A stretch of 64,000 bases of DNA, taken from Flavobacterium haoranii. GTDB lineage: Bacteria; Bacteroidota; Bacteroidia; Flavobacteriales; Flavobacteriaceae. Below are positions 17,532 through 26,404 of this stretch, in pieces. The notes below the pieces were generated by a model. That model had not been told where the DNA came from and searched no databases. It saw nothing but the letters and a program-made list of their open reading frames with translations. The stretch spans positions 2,666,001-2,730,000 of the forward strand of contig NZ_CP045292.1 in assembly GCF_009363055.1 (NCBI RefSeq), given 5' to 3'. Within the stretch, counting starts at the first letter, position 1, and every line of letters starts with the position of its first letter. Made by a program: the position numbers and the translations under genes.

Positions 17532-19049
17532 TTAAAGTAAAGAGTGGCATGTCATAACATCAGGTTTATTTATTCCCATGAGTTCTAAAATTGTTGGAGC
17601 AATATCTCCTAAAACGCCATTTTGTATATTTTTTAAATCTTTGTCTACTAAAATAATTGGAACCGGATTTGTAGTGTGTGCTGTATTTGGAGAACCATCT
17701 GGGTTAATCATCGTTTCACAGTTTCCATGATCTGCAATGATTATTGTGGTATAATTATTTTCTAAAGCAGTATTTACTACTTCCTTTACGCAAACATCAA
17801 CAGCTTCACAGGCTTTTATAGCAGCTTCCATAACACCAGTATGTCCAACCATATCTCCGTTTGCAAAATTTAAACAAACAAAGTCAACTTCTCCTTTTTT
17901 CAATTCTGGAACCAATGCATCTTTTAATTCATAAGCACTCATCTCGGGTTGTAAGTCGTAAGTAGCCACTTTTGGTGAATTCTTTAAAATACGCGATTCG
18001 CCATTAAAAGGTTCTTCACGACCGCCAGAGAAGAAGAAAGTAACGTGAGGATATTTTTCTGTTTCAGCTATCCGGATTTGCTTTTTATCAGCTTTTTCTA
18101 AAACTTCTCCAAGAGTTTCTGTGATGTTGTCTTTATCATAAATAACATGAACATTTTCATAAGTTTCATCATAATTTGTCATGGTGACATAATACAAATT
18201 TAACTTATGCATATTTTGTTCGTGGAAATCTTTTTGAGATAAAGCTTCTGTTAATTCGCGACCTCTATCTGTTCTAAAGTTGAAGAAAATAACAACATCT
18301 CCATCTTTTATTTTTGCTACTGGTGCATCATTTTCATCAACCATTACAATTGGTTTAATAAATTCGTCAGTAACATCATTTTTATAACTTTCTAATACCG
18401 ATAAAGCTGCATCTTTACTTGGAGTTCCTTCTGCATTAACAACTAAATCATAAGCAATTTTTACGCGTTCCCATCTTTTATCACGGTCCATTGCGTAGTA
18501 ACGACCAATAACAGAAGCTAATTGAATAGGTTTGTTATAAATATAGTTGTTTAAATCTTCTAAATACAATGAACCAGATTTTGGATCCACATCGCGACCA
18601 TCTGTAAAAGCATGTACAAATAAATCTTTTAAGCCAAAATCTACAGCAACATCTAAAAGTCCTCTTAAATGTGATGTATGACTATGTACACCACCATCGG
18701 AAAGTAAACCTAAAAAGTGTACTGGTTTGTTGTTTCCTTTTGCATATTGAAGTGCTTCTAATAAAGCTTTTTCGTTTTGTAAAGTCTTATTTTGAACTGC
18801 TAAATTAATTTTTGCTAAATCTTGATAAACAATTCTTCCTGCTCCAAGATTCATGTGGCCAACTTCAGAATTTCCCATTTGACCTTCAGGTAAACCAACG
18901 TTTAAACCGTCAGTTCTTAATTGTGCATTTGGGTATTTTGTATATAAAGAATCAATGTATGGAGTATTAGCATTGTCGATTGCAGAAACTTTAGGATCAG
19001 GCGATTTTCCCCATCCGTCAAGTATCATTAAAATAACTTTTTTATTCAT
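17532..19049 (-). CDS. gpmI: 2,3-bisphosphoglycerate-independent phosphoglycerate mutase
   Basis: A 505-residue glycolytic enzyme interconverting 3- and 2-phosphoglycerate in the cytoplasm using two Mn2+. Alkaline-phosphatase-fold residues are visible: N-terminal metal Asp in MILDGWGKS, nucleophile Ser61 in GNSEVGHMN, Asp/Arg in HAFTDGRDVDP and GRYYAMDRDKRWER, and the C-terminal metal site in IIADHGNCE and TAHTTNPVP. Length is standard. It is monocistronic, with its own -7 box and terminator. Confidence 0.96.
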   Translation of the reverse strand: MNKKVILMILDGWGKSPDPKVSAIDNANTPYIDSLYTKYPNAQLRTDGLNVGLPEGQMGNSEVGHMNLGAGRIVYQDLAKINLAVQNKTLQNEKALLEALQYAKGNNKPVHFLGLLSDGGVHSHTSHLRGLLDVAVDFGLKDLFVHAFTDGRDVDPKSGSLYLEDLNNYIYNKPIQLASVIGRYYAMDRDKRWERVKIAYDLVVNAEGTPSKDAALSVLESYKNDVTDEFIKPIVMVDENDAPVAKIKDGDVVIFFNFRTDRGRELTEALSQKDFHEQNMHKLNLYYVTMTNYDETYENVHVIYDKDNITETLGEVLEKADKKQIRIAETEKYPHVTFFFSGGREEPFNGESRILKNSPKVATYDLQPEMSAYELKDALVPELKKGEVDFVCLNFANGDMVGHTGVMEAAIKACEAVDVCVKEVVNTALENNYTTIIIADHGNCETMINPDGSPNTAHTTNPVPIILVDKDLKNIQNGVLGDIAPTILELMGINKPDVMTCHSLL

Positions 19050-19064
19050 AATTTTTGGTTTTTA

Positions 19065-19072
19065 CAAAGATA
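19065..19072 (-). promoter_or_regulatory. -7 box of gpmI
   Basis: TATCTTTG on the minus strand (19072-19065), 15 bp before the ATG at 19049, matches TAnnTTTG. No clear -33 element. Confidence 0.5.
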
Positions 19073-19132
19073 AGAATTTGTTAGGCTGTGATTATAATTG
19101 GTAACCAAAAATTACGAAATCGATTTAGGTTT

Positions 19133-21547
19133 TTACAACCAATTTTTAGCTTGATTGTAATCGATATAATATCGTAAACTTACAGATAAAATATGGTTTA
19201 AATTGTCGCTTACTAAATTTGAAAAATTTGAACCAAAATCTTTATTAATATTTCGATCAAATGTATTCGCATTATTACGGTATAAAACCGAAAGTTGACT
19301 TCCTGGCGCAAACCACCATGAATAAGATAAATCTAAATTCCAGGTACTAAAATTAGAGTTTTTGTTTTCGCTATAAGTGTTGTTTTCAGTTAATGTTCCA
19401 TCGTTATTTAAGGTGTGAATAGAATTATTTTCGGCATAAGACCAATAATGTCTTACCGATAAATTAAAATTCATATTACTATTAATGGAATATTTGCCGG
19501 TAATTGAGTTAGTATAAGTTTCTCTATTGCGTTTAGCAAGATAAATTTCTGAAGCATCACTGTCTATAAATCCTACGTTGTTGAATTGTTTGTATATATC
19601 AAAACTATAGACTATAGAAAGTCTATCGCTAAAACGATAACGCGGACCAATAGTTATTCCATAATCATATCTGTCTTTTTCGGATGTGTTTGTGAAATAT
19701 GGATTAATATCTAAAGCAAATTTGTAGTTATAGTTTGAGGAAAAATAAACCCAAGAACCATATGTGTCTGGATAAATTACAAAACGACCATCTTGTCTAG
19801 CTTCATAATAATCGTAATTTTTAAAAGGAGAGTAATCTATTCCACCACCAAAATAATGGTTCTTTTTATTGGTAGAACTAAAGTTAACATTAAAGTTGTT
19901 CGATTGTATTTTTCCTGATACATTATTGTATTCAAAATACGAATTTAAGTTTATGCGAAACGTATTGAATATTTTGGTTGGGTTCAATATTCTATAATTG
20001 ACATTGTTAGACCAAGACGTGTAGTTTGTTTGAAAATTAATTCCCAAGTCATTAGGATCATATTCTTTTGAAATATAATTAACACCCGAAGAAAATCTAA
20101 CTTTTCCAGCAGTTTCAGCTAAATACAATGAAGTATTGTAGCCGCTGTAGTTCTTTTCAACATCGTAAACAGAACTCATTTTCATATCTCCAGATGCGTT
20201 GAATGTATTTTTTTTAGTATTTAAATCAAATAAAACTCCAGTTACATTAGCATCTCTAAAACTTCCGTCTCTAGTTACATTGGTATTAATTAAAGTAACC
20301 GAAGAGTTTTGATTAAAACGCTGATCTAAAACGGTAACATTATAGTTTGTTAATGGCGCAACAACAACATCTCTATGTTTGTTTTCAGCTTCGTTGTAAG
20401 CAGATGCTTTAGTTTTTTCGGTAATAGCATTCAAGAAACCTATTCCTAATCCATCTTTATCTCTACCCGATATTTTAATGGCATTTAATAAATTAATTGT
20501 TGATGGAAAATCTTTAATTTCTTCATCATCTCTAACATCAATAGTTACATTTGGTACTTGACCAATTCGTCTTGTGTACAACAAGTTTCCTTTACTAAAT
20601 AAATCAGTTCCTTCTGTAAAAAATGGACGGTTTTCATTAAATTGTTGTTCGAATGGACCTAAGTTTAAAACGACATTATCAAATTTTGTTTGACCAAAAT
20701 CAGGAACTAATATAGCATCTAATGTAAATGCATCATTAATACCATACTTAATATCTAAACCAAGTTTTCCTGTAAGTTCATTGTCTAATTTGTTTACATT
20801 ATGATATCCTGATGCGTAAGGGATAAAAAATAATCGAGTAGGAGGTTTTATGTTTTCGATTCCAGTTAAAATTCCAGCCTGTTGAGAAAATGCTCCAATT
20901 TTAGCATCAATAAAATTCCACGTAAATTTTTGTCTTTTTCGTCTTACTTCTCTAAAAAAGTTTATACCCCAAGTTTGTTTTTTTTCGTTTGAAAAGCGCA
21001 AAGCAGCATATGGAATTTTCATTTCTACAACCCAGCCTTCCGAAGTTATTTTAGCTTTACTTGTCCAAATTGCATTCCAAGTATAATCTTCGCCATTTTG
21101 TGAAGTAAAGTTACAATCGGCTTGTCCATTTGCAGCATTTACATAAAATTGGAATTCTTGCTGACCGTCATTATAGCCATTTAATAACACTCCAAAAAGA
21201 TCTGCAGTGCCAAAATTATCTCTCTCGGTAATTTCTTTTAAAATAAGATTTGGTTCACTATCTTTTAATATTGCGCCTACATAAATAGCATCGTCATCAT
21301 ATAAAATTCTAACATCGGTTTTTAATTCATCAGGAATAGATTTTCCATTGTCGGGATCTAACATAAAAAAATCAGTAGCAATTTCAGCGTTTTCCCATTC
21401 ACTTTCGTCTAAATTTCCATCAATGTTTATTTGAGATTTTATTCTAGTAGCACTTACTGTTTTTTTATTTGAATTTACAATCTCTTGACTGTAAAAAAAA
21501 TGGGTAATAAGAAACAATAAAAAGCTGATATTTAAGTTTTTATGCAT
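19133..21547 (-). CDS. DUF5916 outer-membrane protein with CBM9-like domain
   Basis: An 804-residue exported protein. The signal peptide MHKNLNISFLLFLITHFFYSQ is followed by a carbohydrate-binding-module-9-like domain (about 35-235; INIDGNLDESEWENAE, AIYVGAILKD). The rest is a long region rich in alternating aromatic and polar strands, ending in a strand pattern typical of outer-membrane barrels (LSVSLRYYIDYNQAKNWL). This layout is the DUF5916 family, common in Bacteroidota and of unknown function. It stands alone on the minus strand with a -7 box upstream. Confidence 0.82.
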   Translation of the reverse strand: MHKNLNISFLLFLITHFFYSQEIVNSNKKTVSATRIKSQINIDGNLDESEWENAEIATDFFMLDPDNGKSIPDELKTDVRILYDDDAIYVGAILKDSEPNLILKEITERDNFGTADLFGVLLNGYNDGQQEFQFYVNAANGQADCNFTSQNGEDYTWNAIWTSKAKITSEGWVVEMKIPYAALRFSNEKKQTWGINFFREVRRKRQKFTWNFIDAKIGAFSQQAGILTGIENIKPPTRLFFIPYASGYHNVNKLDNELTGKLGLDIKYGINDAFTLDAILVPDFGQTKFDNVVLNLGPFEQQFNENRPFFTEGTDLFSKGNLLYTRRIGQVPNVTIDVRDDEEIKDFPSTINLLNAIKISGRDKDGLGIGFLNAITEKTKASAYNEAENKHRDVVVAPLTNYNVTVLDQRFNQNSSVTLINTNVTRDGSFRDANVTGVLFDLNTKKNTFNASGDMKMSSVYDVEKNYSGYNTSLYLAETAGKVRFSSGVNYISKEYDPNDLGINFQTNYTSWSNNVNYRILNPTKIFNTFRINLNSYFEYNNVSGKIQSNNFNVNFSSTNKKNHYFGGGIDYSPFKNYDYYEARQDGRFVIYPDTYGSWVYFSSNYNYKFALDINPYFTNTSEKDRYDYGITIGPRYRFSDRLSIVYSFDIYKQFNNVGFIDSDASEIYLAKRNRETYTNSITGKYSINSNMNFNLSVRHYWSYAENNSIHTLNNDGTLTENNTYSENKNSNFSTWNLDLSYSWWFAPGSQLSVLYRNNANTFDRNINKDFGSNFSNLVSDNLNHILSVSLRYYIDYNQAKNWL

Positions 21548-21563
21548 GATTGATGATTTTGTC

Positions 21564-21571
21564 CAAAAATA
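21564..21571 (-). promoter_or_regulatory. -7 box of the DUF5916 gene
   Basis: TATTTTTG on the minus strand (21571-21564), 16 bp before ATG 21547. Confidence 0.45.
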
Positions 21572-21649
21572 AGAGTATAAAAAAAAAGAAGAAAATATTT
21601 ATTAATTCTTTAACTTTTATGCAGTTTATCGATTAAATACATAAAAAAA

Positions 21650-21680
21650 TTTGTTTCCAAAAAAATAATAAATATATTTG
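21650..21680 (+). promoter_or_regulatory. Promoter of the YkuD-type gene at 21717
   Basis: TTTG (21650-21653), 19 bp, TATATTTG (21673-21680): both Bacteroidota promoter elements at the canonical spacing, 36 bp before ATG 21717. Confidence 0.75.
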
Positions 21681-21716
21681 GCTCACTGTTAACCTAAAAC
21701 AACTACAAGATTTACA

Positions 21717-22463
21717 ATGATTTACAAGTTTTTACCCCTGTTTTTATTGAGTTTAATGTCGTTTGGAACTTTTGCTACAAAAGTTGAGAATAAAGAGGAT
21801 AAAAATATTAAAGTAATTACGAATACTGATCCTAAACTTTTAGCGGAAAAAAGTAAAGTTGCTTTTGAAACACGATGTAAATCTTTTTATAGTGAAATTT
21901 TAGCAGATGATTTTAGTTTACCTCAATATGAAAGTTTTACAAAAGCATTTGAAGGTTACGAACAATTAAAAAATCAAGGTAAAGTTCAAAATGAAATTTT
22001 AACTATTGTTGATTTTAGTTTATCTTCTAGTGAAGATAGAATGTGGGTTATCGATATGGCTACAAAAAAAGTGATATTACAAACATTAGTAGCTCACGGA
22101 AGAAATTCGGGAAGTGATTTTGCAAATACTTTTTCTAATAAATCTGAATCTTATCAAAGTAGTCTTGGTTTTTATTTAACTGGCGAAGTTTATCAAGGAA
22201 AACACGGAATGTCATTAAGACTAGATGGTCAAGAATATGGTATTAACGACAATGCAAGAGATAGAGCTGTAGTAATACACGGTGCAGATTACGTTTCTGA
22301 AAATTTTATTAAAGCAAATGGAAGATTAGGAAGAAGCCAAGGTTGTCCTGCTGTTTCTTATGAAATTCACAAAGAATTAATTCAATTGATAAAAGATAAA
22401 TCAGTTTTATTTATTTATCACCCTTCAAGAAATTATGTAGCAAAATCTAAGTTAGTTTCCTAA
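21717..22463 (+). CDS. Murein L,D-transpeptidase catalytic-domain protein (YkuD_2 type)
   Basis: A 248-residue exported protein with signal peptide (MIYKFLPLFLLSLMSFGTFA). The C-terminal half has the L,D-transpeptidase core: VVIHGADYVSENF and the catalytic RLGRSQGCPAVS, with the nucleophilic Cys. Such enzymes make 3-3 cross-links or attach proteins to peptidoglycan; the exact reaction here is unknown. It has its own promoter. Its last 12 bp overlap the end of the convergent YcbB-like gene. Confidence 0.85.
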   Translation: MIYKFLPLFLLSLMSFGTFATKVENKEDKNIKVITNTDPKLLAEKSKVAFETRCKSFYSEILADDFSLPQYESFTKAFEGYEQLKNQGKVQNEILTIVDFSLSSSEDRMWVIDMATKKVILQTLVAHGRNSGSDFANTFSNKSESYQSSLGFYLTGEVYQGKHGMSLRLDGQEYGINDNARDRAVVIHGADYVSENFIKANGRLGRSQGCPAVSYEIHKELIQLIKDKSVLFIYHPSRNYVAKSKLVS

Positions 22464-24044
22464 ACTCTCATAAAGTTTTTTGTCGAGATCATAAATATCT
22501 TCACGAAATACAAGTTGATTTCCATCAGACCAATTGGTCCAATACAATAAGAAAACATTAATGCTATTTTTTATAGGAATAGTTTTAGTGTTTTTTCTGT
22601 TTATAATAGTATCCATTTCGCTTTTTTTCCATTTTTCATCGTTTAGTTTTAAAATAGTTTCACTAAGTTTTAATGGGTTTTCAACTCTAACACAACCTGA
22701 ACTAAGCGCTTTATATTCTCTACTAAAATAATCACGATGATTGGTGTCGTGCAAATAGACCATGTGTCTGTTGTTGAAATTGAATTTTACAAGACCAAGT
22801 GAATTATTATAGCTTGGAGATTGCACGTAACGGTAACTTTTTGAGTTTTCTGGATCCCAAAATTCCGGAGATACAATATTCCCTGCTTTATCAAAAATTG
22901 AAATTTTATTTCGATCAAAATAGTTTCTGTTCTTTGTTGCGGAAGGCGTTAAATCTTCTTTAATTATTGTGGGTGGAACTGTCCATGTTGGGTTAAAAAC
23001 CAAGTTTGATATTTTAGAGGTTAAAACAGGTGTTCTTCTAGTGCTTTTACCTACTACAACAGTATGGTTTTCGATAGTATCATTGTCTTTTACAAAATTT
23101 AAAGAGTAATCAGGAAGGTTAATTAAAATATATTCGTTACCAAAATCATGAGGGAACCATTTCCATCGTTCCAAATTAGCAATAATTTGCTCTCTACGCT
23201 CATTTTTAGAAAAGTTCAATGCCTTTACAGTGCCTTTTCCTATTACTCCATCTGGTTTTAAGCCATGCCTTTTTTGAAATCTTTTTACTGCAACAAAGGT
23301 TGTCGAATCATAAATTGGAGTAATAATACTGTCAGTTTTTGTGTAATCTTTCCAATATTTTAGTCTTTTTTTAATTGAAACAATAATTGGAGTTGTGTCG
23401 TTAAGTTGAATTTTATCTTTAACTTCTATTTTATTAAAATGATAATCAGGAAATTCTTCTAGTAAAACCAGACTTCTTTTGATTCTCTTGTACATAAAGT
23501 CTTTTGGTTTTAGGTTTTTTAATGATGATGAAACCCTTGTGTTTTTTATAGCATTTGCTAGGCTGTCACTCAGTGGTAGTTCTTTTTTGATTAAATCCCA
23601 ATCTTTGTAAAGTTGAGTTGGTTTTAATTTTCCTTTATACAAATGAGTAGCGATTTTTCTATAATTTTTAGTCAATAAAATGTCATAGTCAATAATTTCG
23701 TTATCGTCCATTTTATCTCTTTTGCTTTCTAATTCTTTTATTTTATCAAATTCGTAGTCATCAGCATTAAGTCCGTCTTTGTGGCAAAATTTTATTTCAT
23801 TTATTAAATCGGTTCTGTTTTCGTCATTGTACCAAATCTCGTAATTGTTCAATTTAGCGTAATACAATTTTAGTGAATCGTCAAGTTTTTCTAAAACTTC
23901 ATTCGGAATTGGTCTTATTATAGTATTTGTTTTAGCATCTTTAATTAAATCTTGATTTTCGGCAACAGAATCCCTATTGTCTTTTTTGCAAGACAATTGT
24001 ATTAAAGAAAAAAATAGTACAAAAGAGTAAATTATTTTATTCAT
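22452..24044 (-). CDS. YcbB-like L,D-transpeptidase lipoprotein
   Basis: A 530-residue protein with lipoprotein signal (FSLIQLSCKK, lipobox Cys at about 19). An N-terminal scaffold domain comes first. A peptidoglycan-binding repeat follows at about 225-275 (FQKRHGLKPDGVIGKGTV), then the YkuD domain with HDTNHRDYF and the catalytic Cys in ALSSGCVRVENP. This is the YcbB/LdtD arrangement, which forms 3-3 cross-links in the periplasm. It overlaps the upstream GNAT gene by 4 bp and is convergent with another L,D-transpeptidase. Confidence 0.88.
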   Translation of the reverse strand: MNKIIYSFVLFFSLIQLSCKKDNRDSVAENQDLIKDAKTNTIIRPIPNEVLEKLDDSLKLYYAKLNNYEIWYNDENRTDLINEIKFCHKDGLNADDYEFDKIKELESKRDKMDDNEIIDYDILLTKNYRKIATHLYKGKLKPTQLYKDWDLIKKELPLSDSLANAIKNTRVSSSLKNLKPKDFMYKRIKRSLVLLEEFPDYHFNKIEVKDKIQLNDTTPIIVSIKKRLKYWKDYTKTDSIITPIYDSTTFVAVKRFQKRHGLKPDGVIGKGTVKALNFSKNERREQIIANLERWKWFPHDFGNEYILINLPDYSLNFVKDNDTIENHTVVVGKSTRRTPVLTSKISNLVFNPTWTVPPTIIKEDLTPSATKNRNYFDRNKISIFDKAGNIVSPEFWDPENSKSYRYVQSPSYNNSLGLVKFNFNNRHMVYLHDTNHRDYFSREYKALSSGCVRVENPLKLSETILKLNDEKWKKSEMDTIINRKNTKTIPIKNSINVFLLYWTNWSDGNQLVFREDIYDLDKKLYESLGN

Positions 24045-24481
24045 GCAATTGATTTGTACATTAAATAATGTGTTCCTATTCCGTTAATCTCAAATTTTGT
24101 ACCAAAAGTTTTATAACCTAATTTTAAATAAAAAGCCAATGCACTTTCTCTAGCATTGAACCAAATGATTTCGGTTTTGTTTGAAATTGTAATTTTTTCA
24201 ACTTCCTGAATTAGTTTTTCACCAATTCCTTTTCTTTGATATTCTTCTAAAATTGCCATTCCTCTAATTTGAAATTGATGTTCCGAATTAAAAGAAAGGT
24301 TACTTAATTTGTATGTTGAAACTACACCAATTAGTCTATTTTTTACAAAACAACCCAAATGAAAAGTGTTAGAATCATCGTCATTATCAAATTTGCACGA
24401 ATCTATTGGTTTTCCTTTTCTTAAAATTTCATGTCGAATAGGAAATGTTTCTTGAGGTGTAATGTTTTTAATTTCAATCAT
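24041..24481 (-). CDS. GNAT-family N-acetyltransferase
   Basis: A 146-residue acetyltransferase using acetyl-CoA. Motif A is clear (IRGMAILEEYQRKGIGEKL, with the Q-x-x-G-x-G acetyl-CoA loop), followed by WFNARESALAFYLKLGYK, the usual motif B. The substrate is unknown. It overlaps the downstream YcbB-like gene by 4 bp, so both are probably on one transcript. Confidence 0.85.
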   Translation of the reverse strand: MIEIKNITPQETFPIRHEILRKGKPIDSCKFDNDDDSNTFHLGCFVKNRLIGVVSTYKLSNLSFNSEHQFQIRGMAILEEYQRKGIGEKLIQEVEKITISNKTEIIWFNARESALAFYLKLGYKTFGTKFEINGIGTHYLMYKSIA

Positions 24482-24570
24482 TTAATTTTAAAATTACAAA
24501 AAAATAAGATTAAATGACTGTATGAAAGAGATGGGATTATAAAGATAGCTTGAATTTTTTCAAAAAAAAA

Positions 24571-24603
24571 TTTGCAAATGATTAATCTTTTAAATTATAT
24601 TTG
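24571..24603 (+). promoter_or_regulatory. Promoter of the tandem tRNA-Gly genes
   Basis: TTTG (24571-24574), 21 bp, TATATTTG (24596-24603): a near-perfect Bacteroidota promoter, 28 bp before the first tRNA. Confidence 0.8.
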
Positions 24604-24631
24604 CACCCACAAAAGTAAACGCTTTTGAATT

Positions 24632-24704
24632 GCGGGAGTAGCTCAGTTGGTAGAGCGTCAGCCTTCCAAGCTGAATGTCGCGAGTTCGAACCTCGTCTCC
24701 CGCT
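24632..24704 (+). tRNA. tRNA-Gly (anticodon TCC), copy 1
   Basis: A 73-nt cloverleaf: acceptor GCGGGAG/CTCCCGC, D-arm GCTCAGTTGGTAGAGC, anticodon loop CTTCCAA (TCC, Gly), T-arm with GTTCGAA and discriminator T. CCA is not encoded. It shares a promoter with the identical copy 29 bp downstream. Confidence 0.97.
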
Positions 24705-24733
24705 CTTAGATTTTACTGGATTATAATATTATT

Positions 24734-24806
24734 GCGGGAGTAGCTCAGTTGGTAGAGCGTCAGCCTTCCAAGCTGAATGTCGCGAGTTCGAACCTCGTCT
24801 CCCGCT
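24734..24806 (+). tRNA. tRNA-Gly (anticodon TCC), copy 2
   Basis: Same sequence as copy 1 over all 73 nt. It is followed 4 bp later by a hairpin terminator, so both copies form a two-tRNA transcript. Confidence 0.97.
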
Positions 24807-24810
24807 CAAA

Positions 24811-24840
24811 AAAAAGCCTTTCAATTTGAAAGGCTTTTTT
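24811..24840. terminator. Bidirectional terminator after tRNA-Gly genes
   Basis: A perfect 13-bp stem (AAAAAGCCTTTCA with its complement, 3-nt loop) with T runs on both strands. It separates the tRNAs from the convergent peptidase E gene. Confidence 0.85.
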
Positions 24841-24842
24841 AT

Positions 24843-25550
24843 TTATAATATTTCGAAAATATTTGTTTCGGGTTCTAGTTCAATAGGATCTTTTCCAGCA
24901 ACAAACCAACGAGCTGTTAAATTTCCTTTTAAAGTTATTTTGTCTCCTTTTACATCTAACCAACTTCCTTCTCTTAATCCAATTACAGGTTGAGGATTGA
25001 ATTTGTGAAATTCATTAATTCGTGTTTCTCTAGTTTCTCCCATGTGAGTTGAATTATTATCGGGATCTAGATAATGAGGGTTAATATTGAATGGAACCAT
25101 TCCAAGAGTTCTAAAGCTTGGCGGATAAACAATAGGCATGTCATTTGTAGTTCCCATTGTTAAGCCGCAAATATTACTTCCAGCACTAGTGCCTAAATAA
25201 GGAGTTCCAGTTTTTAGTTTTTGTTCTAATGTATCAATAACTTTAGTTCTGTATAATTCGCTAACTAACAAAAATGTATTGCCGCCACCAGTAAAAATCC
25301 CTTTTGCATTTTTAATAGCTTCAATTGGATTTTCAAATTCATGAAGTCCTTTTACTGTTTTATTAATTTTAGAAAAAGCTTCTCTTACTTTATTTGTGTA
25401 TTCATCATGACTTATGCCACTAGGTCTTGCAAATGGGATAAAAATAATCTCATTAGTGTTTTCAAAATGAATTGTAAGTTCTGAAAGCAAATACTCTAAA
25501 TAGCTTCCATTATGTAGCGTAGATGTACTAGCAATTATTAAGTTTTTCAT
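24843..25550 (-). CDS. pepE: Dipeptidase E (peptidase E, family S51)
   Basis: A 235-residue cytoplasmic peptidase that cleaves Asp-X dipeptides. The serine nucleophile lies in LGTSAGSNICG, preceded by the family glycine run FTGGGNTFLL. I start at ATG 25550 (MKNLIIASTS), as in the family; six more codons upstream (MKKIKL) are open but overlap the promoter zone. It is monocistronic. Confidence 0.88.
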   Translation of the reverse strand: MKNLIIASTSTLHNGSYLEYLLSELTIHFENTNEIIFIPFARPSGISHDEYTNKVREAFSKINKTVKGLHEFENPIEAIKNAKGIFTGGGNTFLLVSELYRTKVIDTLEQKLKTGTPYLGTSAGSNICGLTMGTTNDMPIVYPPSFRTLGMVPFNINPHYLDPDNNSTHMGETRETRINEFHKFNPQPVIGLREGSWLDVKGDKITLKGNLTARWFVAGKDPIELEPETNIFEIL

Positions 25551-25565
25551 CAATTTAATTTTTTT

Positions 25566-25596
25566 CAAAAATACGTGTTTAACATAAGTTTATCAA
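25566..25596 (-). promoter_or_regulatory. Promoter of pepE
   Basis: On the minus strand TTG (25596-25594), 20 bp, TATTTTTG (25573-25566). Spacing and both boxes fit the Bacteroidota consensus. The -7 box lies 15 bp before ATG 25550. Confidence 0.6.
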
Positions 25597-25654
25597 GTCC
25601 TTAGCATTTAATTGGGATAACACTAGATTACTTTTACTTTATAAATTTAACTAC

Positions 25655-26404
25655 ATGAAGCTAAAGTTACTCGTTTTCCTTTTTCTACCTTGTCAATTTG
25701 TTTTTTCTCAAGATATTTTTTTGATGAAAGGGAAAGTTGTATCCGATTCACGTAATTTAGAAGGAATTCACGTAGTTAATTATTCTAAACATGAAGGCGT
25801 TACAACTGAAAGAGGAGGTTATTTTTCTGTAAATGTAAGTATAAATGATACTTTGCTTTTTAGTGCAATCCATTTAAAAGGTTATATGCATGTTGTAACA
25901 GAAGAAGATAAAACTAGAGAAAATTTCTTTGTTCCAATGGAGTCAAATACCAATTTGCTAGATGAAGTTACGGTTACTAAATATAAATATGTTACTACAG
26001 AAAATTTAGGAATTATTCCAAGAGGAATGAAAAGTTACACGCCAGCAGAAAGAAGATTAAAACAAGCTGTAGGAGAAAATAGATATGGTTTAAGTTCGTC
26101 TGTATCATTTGATGGAATTTTAAATGCAATATCGGGTAGAACGGCGATGCTTAAGAAAGAAGTTGAAGTAGAGAAAAAAGAGCGTTTAATAGATGATATA
26201 AAATTTCAGTATGATAACGAATATATGATGAATAAACTGCATCTTGAAGAAGATTATGTAGACGGATTTGTGTATTTTCTTTTAGACGAACAAGAGTTTT
26301 TAATTCCTTTTAAAGAAAAAAATAAAACCATGTGCGAATTTGTGTTGAGTAAATTAGCAACTAAGTTTTTAGAACTTCAAAATGAAAATGCCAATGAGAA
26401 ATAA
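25655..26404 (+). CDS. Exported protein with carboxypeptidase-regulatory-like domain (first of pair)
   Basis: A 249-residue secreted protein: signal peptide (MKLKLLVFLFLPCQFVFSQ), then a single carboxypeptidase-regulatory-like beta-sandwich (about 24-105; MKGKVVSDSRNLEGIHV, TTERGGYFSVNVSINDTLLF). Such domains usually sit in front of TonB-dependent receptors, but no plug or barrel follows; the rest is charged and helical. Function is unknown. The next gene has the same layout and overlaps this one by 11 bp, so they look like an ancient tandem duplicate. Confidence 0.75.
   Translation: MKLKLLVFLFLPCQFVFSQDIFLMKGKVVSDSRNLEGIHVVNYSKHEGVTTERGGYFSVNVSINDTLLFSAIHLKGYMHVVTEEDKTRENFFVPMESNTNLLDEVTVTKYKYVTTENLGIIPRGMKSYTPAERRLKQAVGENRYGLSSSVSFDGILNAISGRTAMLKKEVEVEKKERLIDDIKFQYDNEYMMNKLHLEEDYVDGFVYFLLDEQEFLIPFKEKNKTMCEFVLSKLATKFLELQNENANEK

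Noticed and set aside
24632..24806. Possible artefactual duplication of tRNA-Gly
   Set aside because: The spacer between copies differs from the flanking sequence, and a single promoter and terminator bracket both, so a genuine tandem pair is more likely.
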